Below, in pieces: positions 42,445 to 55,643 of a DNA stretch of 64,000 bases. A model generated the notes under the pieces. That model was given only the letters and a program-made list of their open reading frames with translations, had not been told where the DNA came from and did no database searches. Numbering within the stretch: the stretch's first letter is position 1; each line of letters starts with the position of its first letter. This DNA comes from Silene latifolia (Eukaryota; Streptophyta; Magnoliopsida; Caryophyllales; Caryophyllaceae). The stretch is from NCBI RefSeq assembly GCF_048544455.1, contig NC_133538.1:43560969-43624968 (forward strand), in the 5' to 3' direction. The position numbers and the translations under genes were made by a program.

Positions 42445-43829
42445 TTGGAATTAAGCACTGGATTTAAGTTGAAGTTGGAGGATACCCTTTATGTTCCCTC
42501 TTTCGGACGCAATTTAATTTCAGTTTCTAAGTTAGATAATGATGGTTTTAAATTAAGTTTTAGACAAGGTTGTTTCAGTATGTTTCGAGACAATATTTTT
42601 GTTGGTTCTGGAATTTTGGAAAACGGATTGTATCGAATTTATTTAGATAAATTGTTTTCAGAATCTCTTTGTGTTTCTCATAATTTTTCCCTGCATAATA
42701 ATGTTAGTTCGAAACGTGGAAGGTCTAATGAAAGTTCCTCCTTCTTGTGGCATAAACGTTTGGCCCATATTTCAAGAGAAAGAATGAGCATAATGGTTAA
42801 AGACAATATACTACCTTCTCTTGATTTTACGGATTTTGGGACGTGTGTGGAATGCATTAAGGGTAAGCAAACCAAACACACCAAGAAAGGGTCCATAAGA
42901 AGGACTGCTCTTTTAGAAATTATACATACAGACATATGTGGTCCATTTGATGTTCCCTCCATGAGCGGAGAGAAATATTTCATCACCTTTATTGATGATT
43001 ATTCACGTTATTGTTATCTTTACCTTTTGCATGAAAAATCTCAATCGATGAACGCTTTAGAGGTTTACATTAAGGAGGTGGAAAGGCAATTGGGAAAGAA
43101 AGTGAAAATCGTAAGGTCGGATAGGGGTGGTGAATATTATGGCAAATATGATGAATCAGGACAACATCCTGGTCCTTTTGCAAAACTCCTTGAAAGTTTG
43201 GGTATTGTCCCTCAGTACACAACTCCTGGTTCTCCATGGATGAATGGTGTTGCTGAGAGGCACAATCGAAACCTATTAGAGGCTGTGAAGACAATGATGC
43301 GTAATACCAATCTACCCATGAAGTTGTGGATGCATGCCCTTATGACTGTTGTGTATGTTGGAAATCGGGTTCCCAGTAAAGCAGTTTCAAAGACACCATT
43401 TGAACTGTGGAAAGGATGGAAACCGAGTCTTCAAAACTTACATGTATGGGGATGCCCAGCAGAGGCACGCATTTATAATCCACTTGAAAGGAAGCTTGAT
43501 CCTAGAACCATTAGTGGTTTCTTTATCGGCTATCCAGAAAAGTCCAAAGGGTATAGGTTTTACTGTCCTACACACAAGACAAGAATTGTTGAAACCGGAA
43601 ATGCCAAATTCCTTGAGAATGGCGAGGTTAGTGGGAGTGATCAGGTAAGGGATGTCGTCGTCAATGAGGTTAGGGTGGCAATTCCAGTTCCTTTGCCCCC
43701 AATTTCTATTGATGAAGTTCCACATAATGATAATGTCGACTCAGTCAATATTGTGGAACCTAATGTTGATGATCCTCCACTCCCGAATGATAACATCGCC
43801 ACTGAGGTTGTTGATACAGCACCTGAAAT
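42445..43829 (+). pseudogene. Integrase region of copia F pol, open but truncated
   Basis: An open frame of over 460 codons. A gag-pre-integrase finger comes first (WHKRLAHIS...CVECIKGK, H-H-C-C), then the integrase core with all three acidic residues: D in HTDICGPF, D in SDRGGEY and E in GVAERHN. The GFFIGYPEKSKGYRFY C-terminal motif and the acidic/proline linker that normally precedes RT follow. The frame runs into the LTR of element G at 43830, so the RT is absent. Confidence 0.85.
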
Positions 43830-45123
43830 TGAAGGAAAAATAGATCTATATACTTACATATTCATATATGTTTTAATTTAATTTGTCATAAAATTAATTA
43901 GTGATCTTATGCATGCAAACATCAATAAAAGAAGATAAGAAAACATTTTCTCACCATATGAAATTCGGTCATATTGGGCACCAACAAGATCTCCTTCTTG
44001 TTAGTTCTTGAGCTTTTCATTAATGGATGAACATTCTTGACTTCAAATTAGAAGCCCTCCAATTAGTTGCACCCAAGACAATCCCTTAAACCCACAAATG
44101 AACATGTACTAGATGTTTATAATGTAGTTTACCTTAAAATCTATTACTAATACTCATATACTACTTTTAGTATTATTAGTGTTTGATTTAAACAAATTAG
44201 ATTCACAAAAATGAATTTCGTGAAGAACAAGAGAGAGAAGGGAGGTTTTTCATAAAAAGTAAGAATGAATTAATTAGAGAAAATTCTCTCTAATTTTTTT
44301 TTGCTTGAAAACCGGTTGGGAGGGCTAAGGGTGGTCAAATTTTTCTTCCCAATTTGCTTTTTGTTCTTCACAAGAAAAGCTAGCTAGTAGTAGGTGTCAT
44401 CATGATGTCTATTTTATTATTTAAATAACAAAAACCATCAAAACCCACTTACTACATATAAAACCGGTTTTCCATGTAATATGGAGTCCATTTTATTTTT
44501 GTCAATTGTACAATTGTATGTCATGTGACATGTGACATGTGACATGTCTTATGTCTTGTTTTAATTTAAAATGCATATTTAACAAATTAAATATCATTTA
44601 TAAATTAAATAAATCATATTTAACAAATTGACTAGTAATATAAAATTACTTTCTCATAAAATGGTCATTTAATTACTAGTTAGTATAATTCACAATATCT
44701 TGTAATTATAACTAACTTATCATCCTCATTTCGCGTGTTTCGCAAACACCGATTAATTTTAGTAATATAACTTCTTAAATTACTAAATGAAATCTCATTT
44801 AATCACATTATAATAAGATGTCATTATTCTCTCTCTTATAATATTTTGTTCAATTTTAAGGAATTAATTAATCTGTATCGGTATACAATTAATTAACTTT
44901 TCAATTAAGGGAATTGTCCTTTAGGTGTGACCTCAAGGGATCAACTGATCACCATCGTCGCACGACAGTAATGTCAAACTTTAGCCAGCCAATCATTACC
45001 GATATGTGTGGACCAGTTGACTATATATGTAATGTATCATCCCTTTCGTATTCTTGGTATGAGATTTAATAATGATATTTAAATCATGTGATCGCACTAT
45101 TGTTGAGGACACATTTCCCAACA
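43830..45123 (-). repeat. 3' LTR of copia element G
   Basis: 1294 bp on the minus strand. The start is TGTTGGGAAATGTGTCC, preceded by the purine tract GACAAGTGGGAGAT (45124-45140). The end ...TTCCTTCA meets the copia F frame. It is homologous to the solo LTR at 3195-4991 in start, middle and length. It has an ATGTGAC tandem near 44519-44552. Confidence 0.75.
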
Positions 45124-48100
45124 ATCTCCCACTTGTCCTCGACAAGTGTGCGTCACCAATTCTCTTGTCCTATTACTATCTTCCACTCAATGCAAGGTGT
45201 CTTTTGGGTCGTACTTGCAAGTGATCATATCGAAAGTGGTTTCCTCGATCTGGAGAATAACTGATTGACCGGATTTATCTATCATAGATACCTTCCGAGC
45301 GTGGCCACGCATTTCCAGTTCATTACTCCTCGAGTGGCCCTGAGATATTGTTTTAACCCTGACAAGGGGGTGGACAATTCCTATCGCACTTATTCCCTTC
45401 GACTAGCCACAACCATCATAACCCAAAATATGCCCATTTGACCCCATTTACGAAGGTCGTAGTAACACAAATCAAAGTTAATCTGAAACTGTGTCATCTT
45501 AGGCGAACAATCTTTAGTAAAAAGAATCGACTCATTAGAATACTATAGTAGCTCTCGCCACGACCATGCTTTATAAATTTTCCAGAACTCTATAAGCGGT
45601 CACTGCCCGACAAAGTGTTCCTAACAGTCTGCCTATGTGATCGACTAGTCATCTCACATGACTCTATGACACTTGAACTTGCCATAAATCGCATCACACT
45701 CTAGTCACTTCGAGACGTCACCTCATACAAATGACTATGGGCGAATACCATGCTAATCCGTGTTCACTTTAACGGGGTTCAATTGTCTCTACAACCCGTT
45801 TGGATGTAACAAAGTATAATAAAAGAGTTTTAAAGTAAAACTCGAACGACAAATGCGATTATCACATATGAATAGTCAATGCTTGATTACTATTTCATGT
45901 TCTATAATCTAATTTGATCTTGTATGTAGTTGTTCATTTCAATTCAGTTGAAATGGCATGACTCATCATGTTTAGCCTTTGAGAAGGCTTTGGTTAGTAG
46001 GTTTTATCAACTTCTTGTACCTTACTCAACCTTACTACATACTCGTTTTCCTTTGTAATGTATACATTTGTATCACAAAACTTTCTGAATACGTGTCAAG
46101 ATTTAATCAAGACATAGGTCCTCTAGCCTAAGAAAAGCTCCCACTGTTTTCACAGTGTGCGGGACTCATCCTCTTGCACATCTCATGATTGCAAGTGTAC
46201 TCAATTTCCGTTATAAATATCTCTTATTGTTCTTTATTGCCTAGAACGATTCTAGAAAATCTATTTCGTAAATAACATAACTACAATGGTATCTTAACCA
46301 TCCTAATGTGTTTTGATTATGGTTTTGTCGGAAACCATGCGCAATCTCAATTGTCAATTGTCATTTGTGTAACACACTTACACAAAAATTGCATCATAAA
46401 CACTTTGCTTTACTTCCTTAATGCTTCTGCAAGCACTTAAGGGTAATCTTTATGGCTTACTTGGTAAAGATTACTTAAATTTCGATTTGAAACAATTCAT
46501 CATACTCAAAGTATATGAAGTGTTATACATCATTATTCATTTAATTGATCCGGCAGCGGAAGCAAATGGAATCAATCAAATATGTTCAATTTAATTGAAC
46601 TAGTCATGAATCTTATCAACATAGGACTTCTTATTGACGCTAATATCATGCGGATTTATCTTCATAAATCTGGATATTAAAGATGTATTGTAAAACTCCA
46701 AAAGTCTTAAATCATTCCTAATGATCAATATGTCATCCACATATCGGACTAATTAAAATTTCCGTAACTCCCACTAAACTTCATGTATAAACACAGCTTC
46801 TCGACTTATCGAGAAATGTTTTATCACATGATCAAAATGTTGATTCTAACTCATTGATGTCCTAATTAAGACCCTCTCTTAAGTTTCACATTATCTTAGG
46901 ATTGCAAGAATCTACTAAACTCAAGACATGTATTGTATACATTCCTTCTATTGAAGAAGTGGGTTTTAGATTCACTCGCTATGTATTTCATAACCTCATA
47001 ATGAAACACAATCCCTAAGAAGATCCAAATAGACTTAAGCATTTCAATTAGTGCAAAACCCTTTGCAATCAATCTTGCTTTGAAATATCTCTTTATTAGT
47101 GCAAAACCCTTTGTCACTAATCAAGCCTTTTATTTCGGATTCTCATGGATCTAAGCCTTGTATTGAGTTGTGACTTAAATACTCTTGTAAGTCATTTGTT
47201 CATTACTTTCTAGAAGTAATCAACTTTAATCAAACAATTTCTTTTGTAAGTTATAAGCTCTTTACTTTCTTAAAAGTAGCATGAATTCATCATTTTTAAC
47301 AAGTGACGAATTTAACCTCCTAGGTTTTGAAGAAACAATTTCTTACACAAAACGTCTCATGTAGCCAAGAAAGACCAGTTTCTTGCGACATAACATTCTC
47401 TGTGGCATTCTTTGTGGCTCTTGAATAATTTCTCCCACTCTGTCTTCTAGAAATAAACTTGTTTTTAGAAAGACAGCTTCATGAGCCGCAAACCCGTCGT
47501 ACTCGTGACAATTGAAAAGGAAAAATGAGCACTTGTTTCTTGTGAAAACTTAAAAACATGGTACCCTTACCATTTCATATCTCATATGATTCGATTTAGT
47601 AGAAAAATAATTTAGACAAAAATGATAAAGTCCCCAAAAGGATCAAGTAATTCAAAGTAACTTTGATCGAAGTCCAAACTATATCGAATAGCGTTTGAAT
47701 TCTTATCCAATCACACATTATTCCATAATGCATGCTAAGAGAGATTAACTTATGATACTATATCACATTTCCTTTGGCTTATATCAAAGTCTTCACTTTG
47801 ATAATCCCATCACGACTAAATCGTGATTCCTTGAACTCTTTGAAATTCTTCAAAGATTTCTCTATTTACCTTATTAAGTGAACATATTAGTGTCAACTTA
47901 AATTGTTGGTAAAATAAAATGATCAACCTATTTTGGATCGATGATTTATAACCTCGATCTCCTTTTCAACCAAAAGGCACGAGACATCTTGCTTTGAATA
48001 CAAGATACGCATATACCATTAACAATCTAATGGTTTCAAGAGTACTCGATAACTCTTTGCGTTTATCATTCTAGAATTTAAGGTTTAATCTTGGGTTACC

Positions 48101-48531
48101 AATTTGAGTCTTGCAACATCTTTATGATATATCATTTTAGTTTGGTTCAGAATATAATCACCTTGATAATGGGCTAGCCATACATCAAATCGTGGTGTAT
48201 AGGGTCAAAAAAGTGAAAACCTCTTTTGTATCTTAACAAGTTTATATTCTTATTTAGAGTTTATGCACTTAATAGTCACAATTAAGTACAACTCCAAACC
48301 CAAAAACTAGATTTAGTACACAATGACTCTATCTCTCAACTTCGTCGTTGCTAGTCGTCATATTCTAATCATCCTATGTATCAAACATAATGATGAAAAC
48401 CTCCACTGGTTTCTAATATTGACGAAGTGGTACTAGCAAAATTTATGTCTAATCAAATAAACATATAAAGAAGAAGGTCCCATTAGATGTCCCACAACTA
48501 ACTTGTTGATTCTTCAATAATTTGGGGGTAG
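45124..48531 (-). mobile_element. Internal region of copia G, degenerate and 5'-truncated
   Basis: Behind the LTR, on the minus strand, lies heavily decayed copia pol. The YVDDILII polymerase motif is at 46743-46720, and a KARLIAKGF...LKSIWIFLGIVFHYE segment at about 47060-46960 corresponds to the copia RT start. Stops and shifts are frequent. The 5' part (integrase, gag, 5' LTR) is not recognisable by 48531, where a gypsy pol tail begins abruptly. Confidence 0.65.
46896..47117 (-). pseudogene. Copia G reverse transcriptase fragment
   Basis: 73 codons. KARLIAKGF is duplicated in part (TKGFALIKRYFKARLIAKGFAL), followed by LKSIWIFLGI and a decayed KTHFFNRRN in place of KTAFLNG. The YVDD motif lies about 150 nt further on in another frame. 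Confidence 0.65.
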
Positions 48532-48958
48532 TTTATCATATCTTGAGGTACCTAAGCAGATTCTTGACCGGAAGGTTAGGAAGACTAGGAGTGGTGAGAC
48601 AGTTTTGCTTAAGATCCTTTGGTCTAACCACGAGACTGAGGAAGCTACATGGGAGGCAGAGGATGCCATGAGAGAGCGGTACCCTTTCCTTTTTGATCAG
48701 GTATGTTTGGTTACGAGGACGTAACCTTGTTTCTTTTAGGGGGGGTAAGAGATGATCGCAAAGAGTTTTTAAGAGCTTTATACCCTTTTTATGTTGTGTC
48801 GGTATAGTTGTTGTCGTTTGAGTCGGGTTGAGTTTGAGTTAATAACATGTTTTATGTTGAGTTTTGTTTTGGGTGCTGAGTCGGGAGTGCGTAGTGTGAG
48901 TCCTTGTTTTGTTGTGGTTTGAACTTCGGGGACGAAGTTCTTTTTAAGGAGGGAAGAC
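48532..48958 (+). pseudogene. Orphan 3' pol tail of gypsy D family
   Basis: Nearly identical to 62427-62853: it encodes YLEVPKQILDRKVRKTRSGE and the rest of a chromodomain, stops at 48723, then a 3' UTR and the purine-rich AAGGAGGGAAGAC. It begins abruptly mid-gene and directly precedes a full LTR, so it is the 3' remnant of a second element copy sharing that LTR. Confidence 0.85.
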
Positions 48959-50313
48959 TTTAATACTCCGTATTTATAAGTCTTTGGGTACTCTATCGAG
49001 TAGGCCTTACTCTGTCGAGTAAGGGTGAGTTGCGTTTTAAAATAGTTTCTGACCTGTTGGGTACTCGATCGAGTAACTATGATACTCGATCGAGTAAGGG
49101 GGTACTCGATCGAGTACCTTAGCTACTCGATCGAGTAGCCGGTTTACGAGGAGTTATTTCTCGGGTTTTGTTAATTATGCGATTAAGGTATATAATCTTT
49201 TCCGTCATTGTTCTAAACACTTTTCAAAACCTAATTTACTGTCAAGAGAGAAAGCAAAGTACGTTCGTCACCTTAATCGCATTGTTAGCAAATCCCGGAG
49301 TTTGGAAGGTCGGATTTCATCGTTCTTTATACCGTTGTGATCCTTACGTCAAGGGTAAGACCTATATACCATTTTTATAATGTTTCCTTAAAGTCGGTTA
49401 AACCCTAATTTGGGAATTGGGGGTTTTGTAGTATGTTATGCTTGGTAGTGATTATATGTTTGTATGTTAGGAGGAGGATTCGTAGAGGAAGCCTTTTGAT
49501 ATCAGCTGTGAGATCGTCTGATTGTTGTGCTTTCCAGGTAGGGTTTCCCTACTCAGTATTAGTTACATAATGTGTGGTGATTGTGCTGTAATTAGTACTT
49601 GTTGTTTGGTTTCGTAACGGTTGTTGATTGATTGTTGTTGATGGATGTGATTATTTGTCTCTGGTTCTCGAGATGCGTTCTCGGCTGAGTGGAGTCACTT
49701 GCGGGAGTGGCTTCACACCCTAGTTTTTCCCTCCGTGGAACCCGCCACGGGAGGGGATGTGCACATTAATGGGACAGGGTTATCGCTCGGTATGATGAGC
49801 GGGGCTTAGGTGGGAACGGCTGCGGTCCCCCACTGGCAGGGCTGGTCCAGTGGACAGTCGGTGACGGAGATGGAGTGGAGTGGATGATTGTGTATGATTG
49901 TATGAGCTGTATTGTTTTCTGTTCAGTTGGTTATGTGATTTATGTAAATAGTACTGACCCCGATTATTGTTTTAAAACCTGCGGTGATCCATTCGGGGAT
50001 GGTGAGCAGATATTGAGCAGGTATGAGATGAGTACTGGGATAGCTGGGATGTGCCACGATATGATGATAGAAGTCTTCCGCTGTAGCTTAGTAGTTTTCA
50101 TGACATTTCAGTTAGATCAGTAAACAGCCAGTTTGAGAACATGTATTGTACTTTTGGTTTTGGTTTTGAGATTGTAACCTTTCACTAAGTATTTCTATTT
50201 AAACGTTGTTTCTCTATTGTTTATTTGATTATCATTGCCTCGGGTAACCGAGATGGTAACATCCTTATACCTGGGTGGTCCTGGTAAGGCACTTGGAGTA
50301 TGGGGGTGTTACA
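48959..50313 (+). repeat. Left LTR of gypsy D
   Basis: 1355 bp, TTTAATACTCCG...GGTGTTACA. It matches 62854-64000 with few differences by eye. A palindrome array lies at 48990-49135. Confidence 0.88.
48990..49135. repeat. CGATCG palindrome array in the left LTR of D
   Basis: Four perfect ACTCGATCGAGT units start at 49063, 49083, 49103 and 49124 (spacings 20, 20, 21). Two decayed units (ACTCTATCGAGT at 48990 and ACTCTGTCGAGT at 49009) lie upstream at 19 bp. The right LTR has the same array at 62958-63031. Confidence 0.9.
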
Positions 50314-50316
50314 AAA

Positions 50317-50328
50317 TGGTATCAGAGC
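50317..50328 (+). other. Primer binding site, tRNA-iMet type (gypsy D)
   Basis: TGGTATCAGAGC three bases after the LTR end. Confidence 0.9.
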
Positions 50329-50673
50329 GACGATCCTGAAACCTGTAACCAATGAACCCAATGAATATAGGGAGTCAATTAAAATGAACCCGGGGTAAAG
50401 GTTGTAGGAGCTAATGCAAAGGCTTGGGAGACGTCCTAAAGTCGCGAAATCGCCCTACAATTTTGAACCGGTCACATAGGGGGGGAGGGGTGTATTCGAG
50501 TCGTATGTGTTGTTTGTCAACTTGTGTGTGTGGATGTGATGAAGTATGTCGTAATTGTTGAATGCTTGGAGTAGAAGGTTGAGAATATGAATGAAAGATT
50601 GATGAGACATAATGAACTGTGTTGGAATAAGAAGCATGTTGGATGTTTACTATATGGCATTTGATCATATGAT

Positions 50674-52445
50674 TGATACCTGTCGAAGTGAGTACCAAAA
50701 ATAATATTTATAAAACCAAACTACTACTAGCAAGCGGTAGTAAGGGTCGATCCGCAGGGAGGTAGGGAGATAATAGTTGTTATTAATTCTAGTCTAAGGG
50801 TAACAGTTGTGGGGGGTTTTGGAGTGGATTATTTCTAAGTCTAAATGCATAAATAAAAGGCAAGTAATAAAAAGAGATGTAAACAATAATAAAAAGAATG
50901 CTAAGACGGTCGGTTCAACTGCAAATTGCGACGACGGTATCTAAGTAAGTCTGTCAGATCACGATAGGTGGGCAAATAAGAAGTCCTCTCGGTCCATTCT
51001 TAACTAGTAGCGCCTCTCAGCCTATGCTACTGGTCCCTAGGTCTCACTAATACTAGCTCTCGCCCTGAAAAGTGATTCCTAATGCCTAAATTACTTATCT
51101 TTCGATCTTAGCAATTTAGTCGTCTCAATTTATTAATCTATTTTCCCTCCCCTATCTCTCGATCTTGTGGGTCGGTCAAATACTAAGCATTTAACAAGTC
51201 TCCTCTCGATCTCGTTGTCAAATATTGCAATTAAAACATTGAAACGGTGCTAATCTATTATACACAATGTCGATCGATCGACCACTAAACCATCGATCGA
51301 CCAACGGGTCCAGTCGATCGACTGACTAATCCAGTCGATCGACCAAAGGCCGACATCAGGTTTACTAATCTACGTCGTCTTCGCTACAGATCCCCTCGCA
51401 TCTTAGCAGGAGGTATTTAGCTACTCATAATAATTCTAACTATAACTACGAAAGCAATTAAAACAAGAACTAAGCATGATTAAAACGATTTAACAAGAAT
51501 TCGCAATAAAGAAAATTACGGCTTTCGGGAACTAATCTAGCAATTCTAACTATGGAGATAATAAACTTAAAGACTGAAATTATGATTGAGAAATACCGAA
51601 ACTGAAGGCCGAAAGGAAATCCAGATGCAAAATAGCGAACATTATTGAGAAACTAAAATATTTGAATTGAATGTAAACTATGCTAAAATCGAGACCTAAT
51701 GTCTCTCCTCAAAACTGATTGTTATTCTGAAAACATAGGTTAGTTTATATAGGAAAAATCCTGCGTAACCTTTATTCCTAAACCTAATCACAATGGGCTT
51801 TGGAATTCTCGATCTTTTAATTTGCGCATCAGACCGTTGTTCATCGATCGACCATAAGCATCAGTCGATCGACTAAGTAGCAGCGAACAGTAGCTACTGG
51901 AACCCGTGGGGTGGTCGATCGACCACTTGGACCAGTCGATCGACCAACAACGACATCTGAATGCATTGCATTCTGACGAATTCTGCATCGCGCACCGATC
52001 TTAAAACAGCTGCCATTTCTTCGTTCCTTGGTCAAATCAGGCGTTCTACGCGGCGTTAGAAAGCTAAGAGGATAGGCTTTCACTTCCAATTGGAATCAAT
52101 CGATTATCAGGTCTAGAACTCAAGATATAGCCATCTGAAGCAGGCTGCAATGTCGAGAAGCACTTCTTTGCTTGTTAAACTCGTACGCACCCATGCTTTT
52201 GCTATCTTTAGGCCTTGAAATGCGCACCAAGCTCATTCCTCGAGTCAATACTTCATGTCAAATGCAATGTCAATTACTTAGGGATGGATTCGGCTCGATT
52301 TCCGCTCAATTCTTCATATTTCTGCAATAATAGACAAAAACACAAAAGTAGAGGAAAATAGGGAAATAATGGCATATATTGCACATTTGAGCTCTGAAAT
52401 GCGTGTAGAATAAAGTGTGAAACATCATATTTTAGACACGCATCA
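50674..52445 (-). repeat. 3' LTR of element C
   Basis: 1772 bp, TGATGCG...GTATCA on the minus strand. It differs from the other LTR mainly by small changes in and near its CGATCG palindromes (51269-51345, 51830-51980). Confidence 0.93.
51269..51345. repeat. CGATCG palindromes in the 3' LTR of C, group 1
   Basis: Four units of the GTCGATCGAC type or with the overlapping core CGATCGATCG. The matching group in the other LTR is at 56331-56412 with altered outer bases. A second group with pairs near 51843/51862 and 51910/51931 repeats the spacing of about 20 bp. Confidence 0.85.
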
Positions 52446-54815
52446 AATCTCCCCAAACCAAATCTTGCTTGTCCCCAAGCAAGAACTAGACTCGATCTAA
52501 TGACCTAATGGAACGAGTTCAATCTCAGAGCGAATTGTCAACTGTAAAGCCTAAACCAGTTTAATGCATAGCCAACAATCAACTAGTGTGTGAATCATGC
52601 AAACGAATTATAAAGTCGTCAAAGACATGCTGAACCGTCAACTGTGGAGACTTATCAAATTGGACTCTCACGGGTCGCTCAAATCACTCGATAAGCACAG
52701 GTGAAAAATGTATAAGATAGAAAGAAGTAATTTTGTAGTGACTCTCACCTAACTACGACCTATGAAAACATGCCAGCAATAAAATATGAAAATGACCTCT
52801 ACGACCGTACATACGCATTCCAACCAAACAGATGACCAATGACACATGCCGAGGTATATATGGGATATGTGAGGTATGGGTAAGAAAAGGCAAAACATTT
52901 TATGGTAAAGTGGAGGTACAGGTGATCAAGCTAGTACCAAAACGGAACCAAGTGGCAACATCCAACTTCTTGCTCATAATCAAACGAAACAGTGCTATAG
53001 CAAGCACAAAACTCACAATCTCCAAACTATCAAATCAATAAACTCCCCATAGGATATCAATGAAACATGGGAGCAAAAATCGCCAAAAGATAAGGATTAA
53101 ATTATGCGAATTGACTTCTTCCTCGAATCTCAGTCGATCGACCATATTTGGCAGTCGATCGACTGCTTAAACAGTACAGAACCTCTTTTTTCATTTCTTT
53201 TTCGAATCATTTTTTTTCATTTTTTTCTTTCTTTTTATTTTGTTTCTTTCTTTCCTTTTTCATTTTCCAAACATCATCTCAACAGAGCATATGCCCCCAA
53301 AAACGAGTAACAACCCCAAAAACACAGACTACTAGCTTGACAAGGACAAAGCTAAATGTAGGATGTAGTAAATGGGACAAAAAGGTTATTTTTGGCGGTG
53401 TGAAGCTTATGGGTAAAATGAGAAAAGGGAAACCTCTACCACATGTGTCAACAAACCACAAACCGAATGCATACAGTATTAAGTAGATCAAATTCATATT
53501 CATGCAAATTAAGGAAACATGTCTCATAAGGAGTACTACTCACATTCCTAATTAAACCGGTCATGAATGTCACCAGTTATAGGCTCTAATTCTCAGAAAT
53601 ATGATGTAGTTTGCCAATTATTAAAGTCAAGTCTCAAGTTCAGCAAGAATGTAACGAAAACTCGTAGATATGCATTTACGATTCTACTAACATGTTAATC
53701 AAGCAAGGCTTAGGCATAAAACAGCTGAAAATGCAATGTCATCATGGAAATACTACCGTTCCGACTCAACCTATATGCTAAAATAAACGTGCATTTTATG
53801 GAAATTTTTGAAATTTTTCAATTTTTTTGGAATTTTGTATATATAAGAGAAATGAAATGAAACAATGCAAAACAAAATTAAACGTGAATGCAAGCAAATG
53901 ATATGCGACGCAAAACCCTTCCCCAAACCAAATCGCACAATGTCCCCATTGTGCAAAATCATGTAATGAAGAAAAGAGAAATGGGAATTTGCGAGAAAAT
54001 GAAGTAAATAAGACATGAAGTAAAGAAATCAGAACTCACAAGACTTTAAGCGCGAAAAAGGAAACCTCCCCAAACCAAATATGAGTCGGGAGGTTTCAAA
54101 GAGCCCCGGCAGATGCTACTAAAAAGTACCTGAAAAGACAAACAAAACCACGCATAAAATCGAGAAAACAATTTTGGGACGGTAAAATTATGTGCAAAAT
54201 GAAGAATATGGAAGAAATCGAAATAAGACGGAAAATAAAGTGGAGGGAAGACTCCTCAATTCCGCAAAACGATCAAACTCGGGGGAATGATCGCGAATGT
54301 CTGAAGACGAACTTGGTCGATCGACCACATCACCCGATCGATCGACCAAGGTGAAAGGAACAAAGAGCTCCTGAAATCTGCAGACCGATCGATCGACCAT
54401 AGAAGGCGATCGATCGATCGGGAAAACCGCTAACTTCAGATTTCTTCGAATTAGCTCAATTACTCGAGCTAATGAGGTCTACAAGCCTGCAAATGCACAA
54501 TAATACGCGCCCAAAATTGCGCAAAACCCAAAGTAAAAGTCTATAGACGGAAACTAAACTAAGCACACACTAAGAGTTTTTATTTCTAAACAACTATGAG
54601 GTTTTATTCAAAACAAAAACAAAACACATCCGGGTTGCCTCCCGGCTAGCGCCGGTTTTTTCGAGATAGGTCCCGCTCGACCTCTTTTTCTTCAGCAGCT
54701 CACTCTAATTGAGCCCAATCAAAACAACTCAAGGCTCTTAGCAACCTATCATACATCTGCGCATGTGCTACACAAAACTGTAAGTAGCACCATAGGATAG
54801 AAATAACATAGGAAA
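52446..54815 (-). other. Internal non-coding region of element C
   Basis: About 2.4 kb between the gag-like frame and the 3' LTR without any pol motif. It contains AT-rich runs, a T-rich tract at 53185-53275, and palindrome pairs with CGATCG cores at 53135/53156, 54318/54339 and 54386/54407, each exactly 21 bp apart. Confidence 0.7.
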
Positions 54816-55634
54816 TCAAAATGTAAAAGCATTTAAGCCTAACAAATTTCCTATGGCAGTTCCTAAAATTGTCCACAAAGTTATTCGCCCTCCGGCTAAG
54901 GGCGGAATATAAAAGCTCAAGTTAACCGCAGGTGGAGAATTAACGAACTCAGGTGCATTCGACTCAATAATAACGCGAGTAGAATTAAAGTACTCTGACG
55001 GGTATGAAATGTGAGGTGGAGGAGTCTGGTCAACTAAGGGAGAAGGTGGATAATCGTCCCAAATGCATGGGATAGTAAAGTCAAATGGGTCAATGGGGTC
55101 TCCTAAAATAGGCTCATCATCGATATCATCATAAGTATCCCATTTAACCTCTAGACTATCACTCTCCTTATCGCTAGACTCGTCAAGATGGAGGTTCTCA
55201 AAGAGAGCCTCCAAATCATCCTCACTATCTGTGTAAGAATCATAAACGGGTTGTTGACTATCCTCATAAAAAGGATTGTCAACCACGCTAATGGTCTCCT
55301 CTATGTCTCCGTCAGCATTTCCTAGATCGGTTTCTAAGGTCTCACCCACCCCCTCATCTGAGTCAACATGAAGAGAAAAAGTAGGTTTAAGAGATTCAGT
55401 AGCAAACCAATTAAAGAATTCTAATACCTCAATTACGGGGATTCCTTCGAAATCCCACTTACCTATAGACTCGAGGTATGCTCGCCTAGGGTCATTCATA
55501 TGCCGGAAAATAGTGCAGCATATTTGGAGATCAGAAAAGGCATCTCGTCTGGGCTCAATAAACTCCCAAAGTCTGGCTAAATAAGCACCAAAGATTTCGT
55601 TCTCTTCCTGCGGAAAACTCAGAAGGAACGACAT
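54816..55634 (-). CDS. gag-like protein of element C
   Basis: 272 codons from ATG 55634 to 54816. The chosen Met lies just after the leader hairpin; the frame is open further upstream into the LTR, but that part is leader. The N-terminus (FPQEENEIFGAYLARLWEFI.., ICCTIFRHMNDPRRAYLES) resembles an Athila/Tat-style gag helix bundle. The middle is very acidic (DSYTDSEDDLEALFENLHLDE) and the C-terminus is proline-rich. No zinc knuckle, protease or polymerase. It is intact, unlike most retroelement frames here. Confidence 0.6.
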   Translation of the reverse strand: MSFLLSFPQEENEIFGAYLARLWEFIEPRRDAFSDLQICCTIFRHMNDPRRAYLESIGKWDFEGIPVIEVLEFFNWFATESLKPTFSLHVDSDEGVGETLETDLGNADGDIEETISVVDNPFYEDSQQPVYDSYTDSEDDLEALFENLHLDESSDKESDSLEVKWDTYDDIDDEPILGDPIDPFDFTIPCIWDDYPPSPLVDQTPPPHISYPSEYFNSTRVIIESNAPEFVNSPPAVNLSFYIPPLAGGRITLWTILGTAIGNLLGLNAFTF

Positions 55635-55643
55635 GAGAACGGT

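Larger units (their letters stand above)
39484..43829 (+). mobile_element. Ty1/copia retrotransposon F, 3'-truncated
   Basis: Order on the plus strand: LTR (39484-39905), tRNA-iMet primer site, long repeat-bearing leader, gag remnant, protease, integrase. Integrase before RT is the copia order. The RT, RNase H and 3' LTR are missing because the frame stops at the inverted LTR of element G (43830). A MITE sits in the leader. Confidence 0.85.

Noticed and set aside
49168-49380. 70-codon frame found twice (also 63061-63273)
   Set aside because: It is present only because it lies in both LTRs of gypsy D. No known motif and no typical gene context.
54188-54400. 70-codon frame with VDRS repeats
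   Set aside because: Non-coding interior of element C; again translated palindromes.
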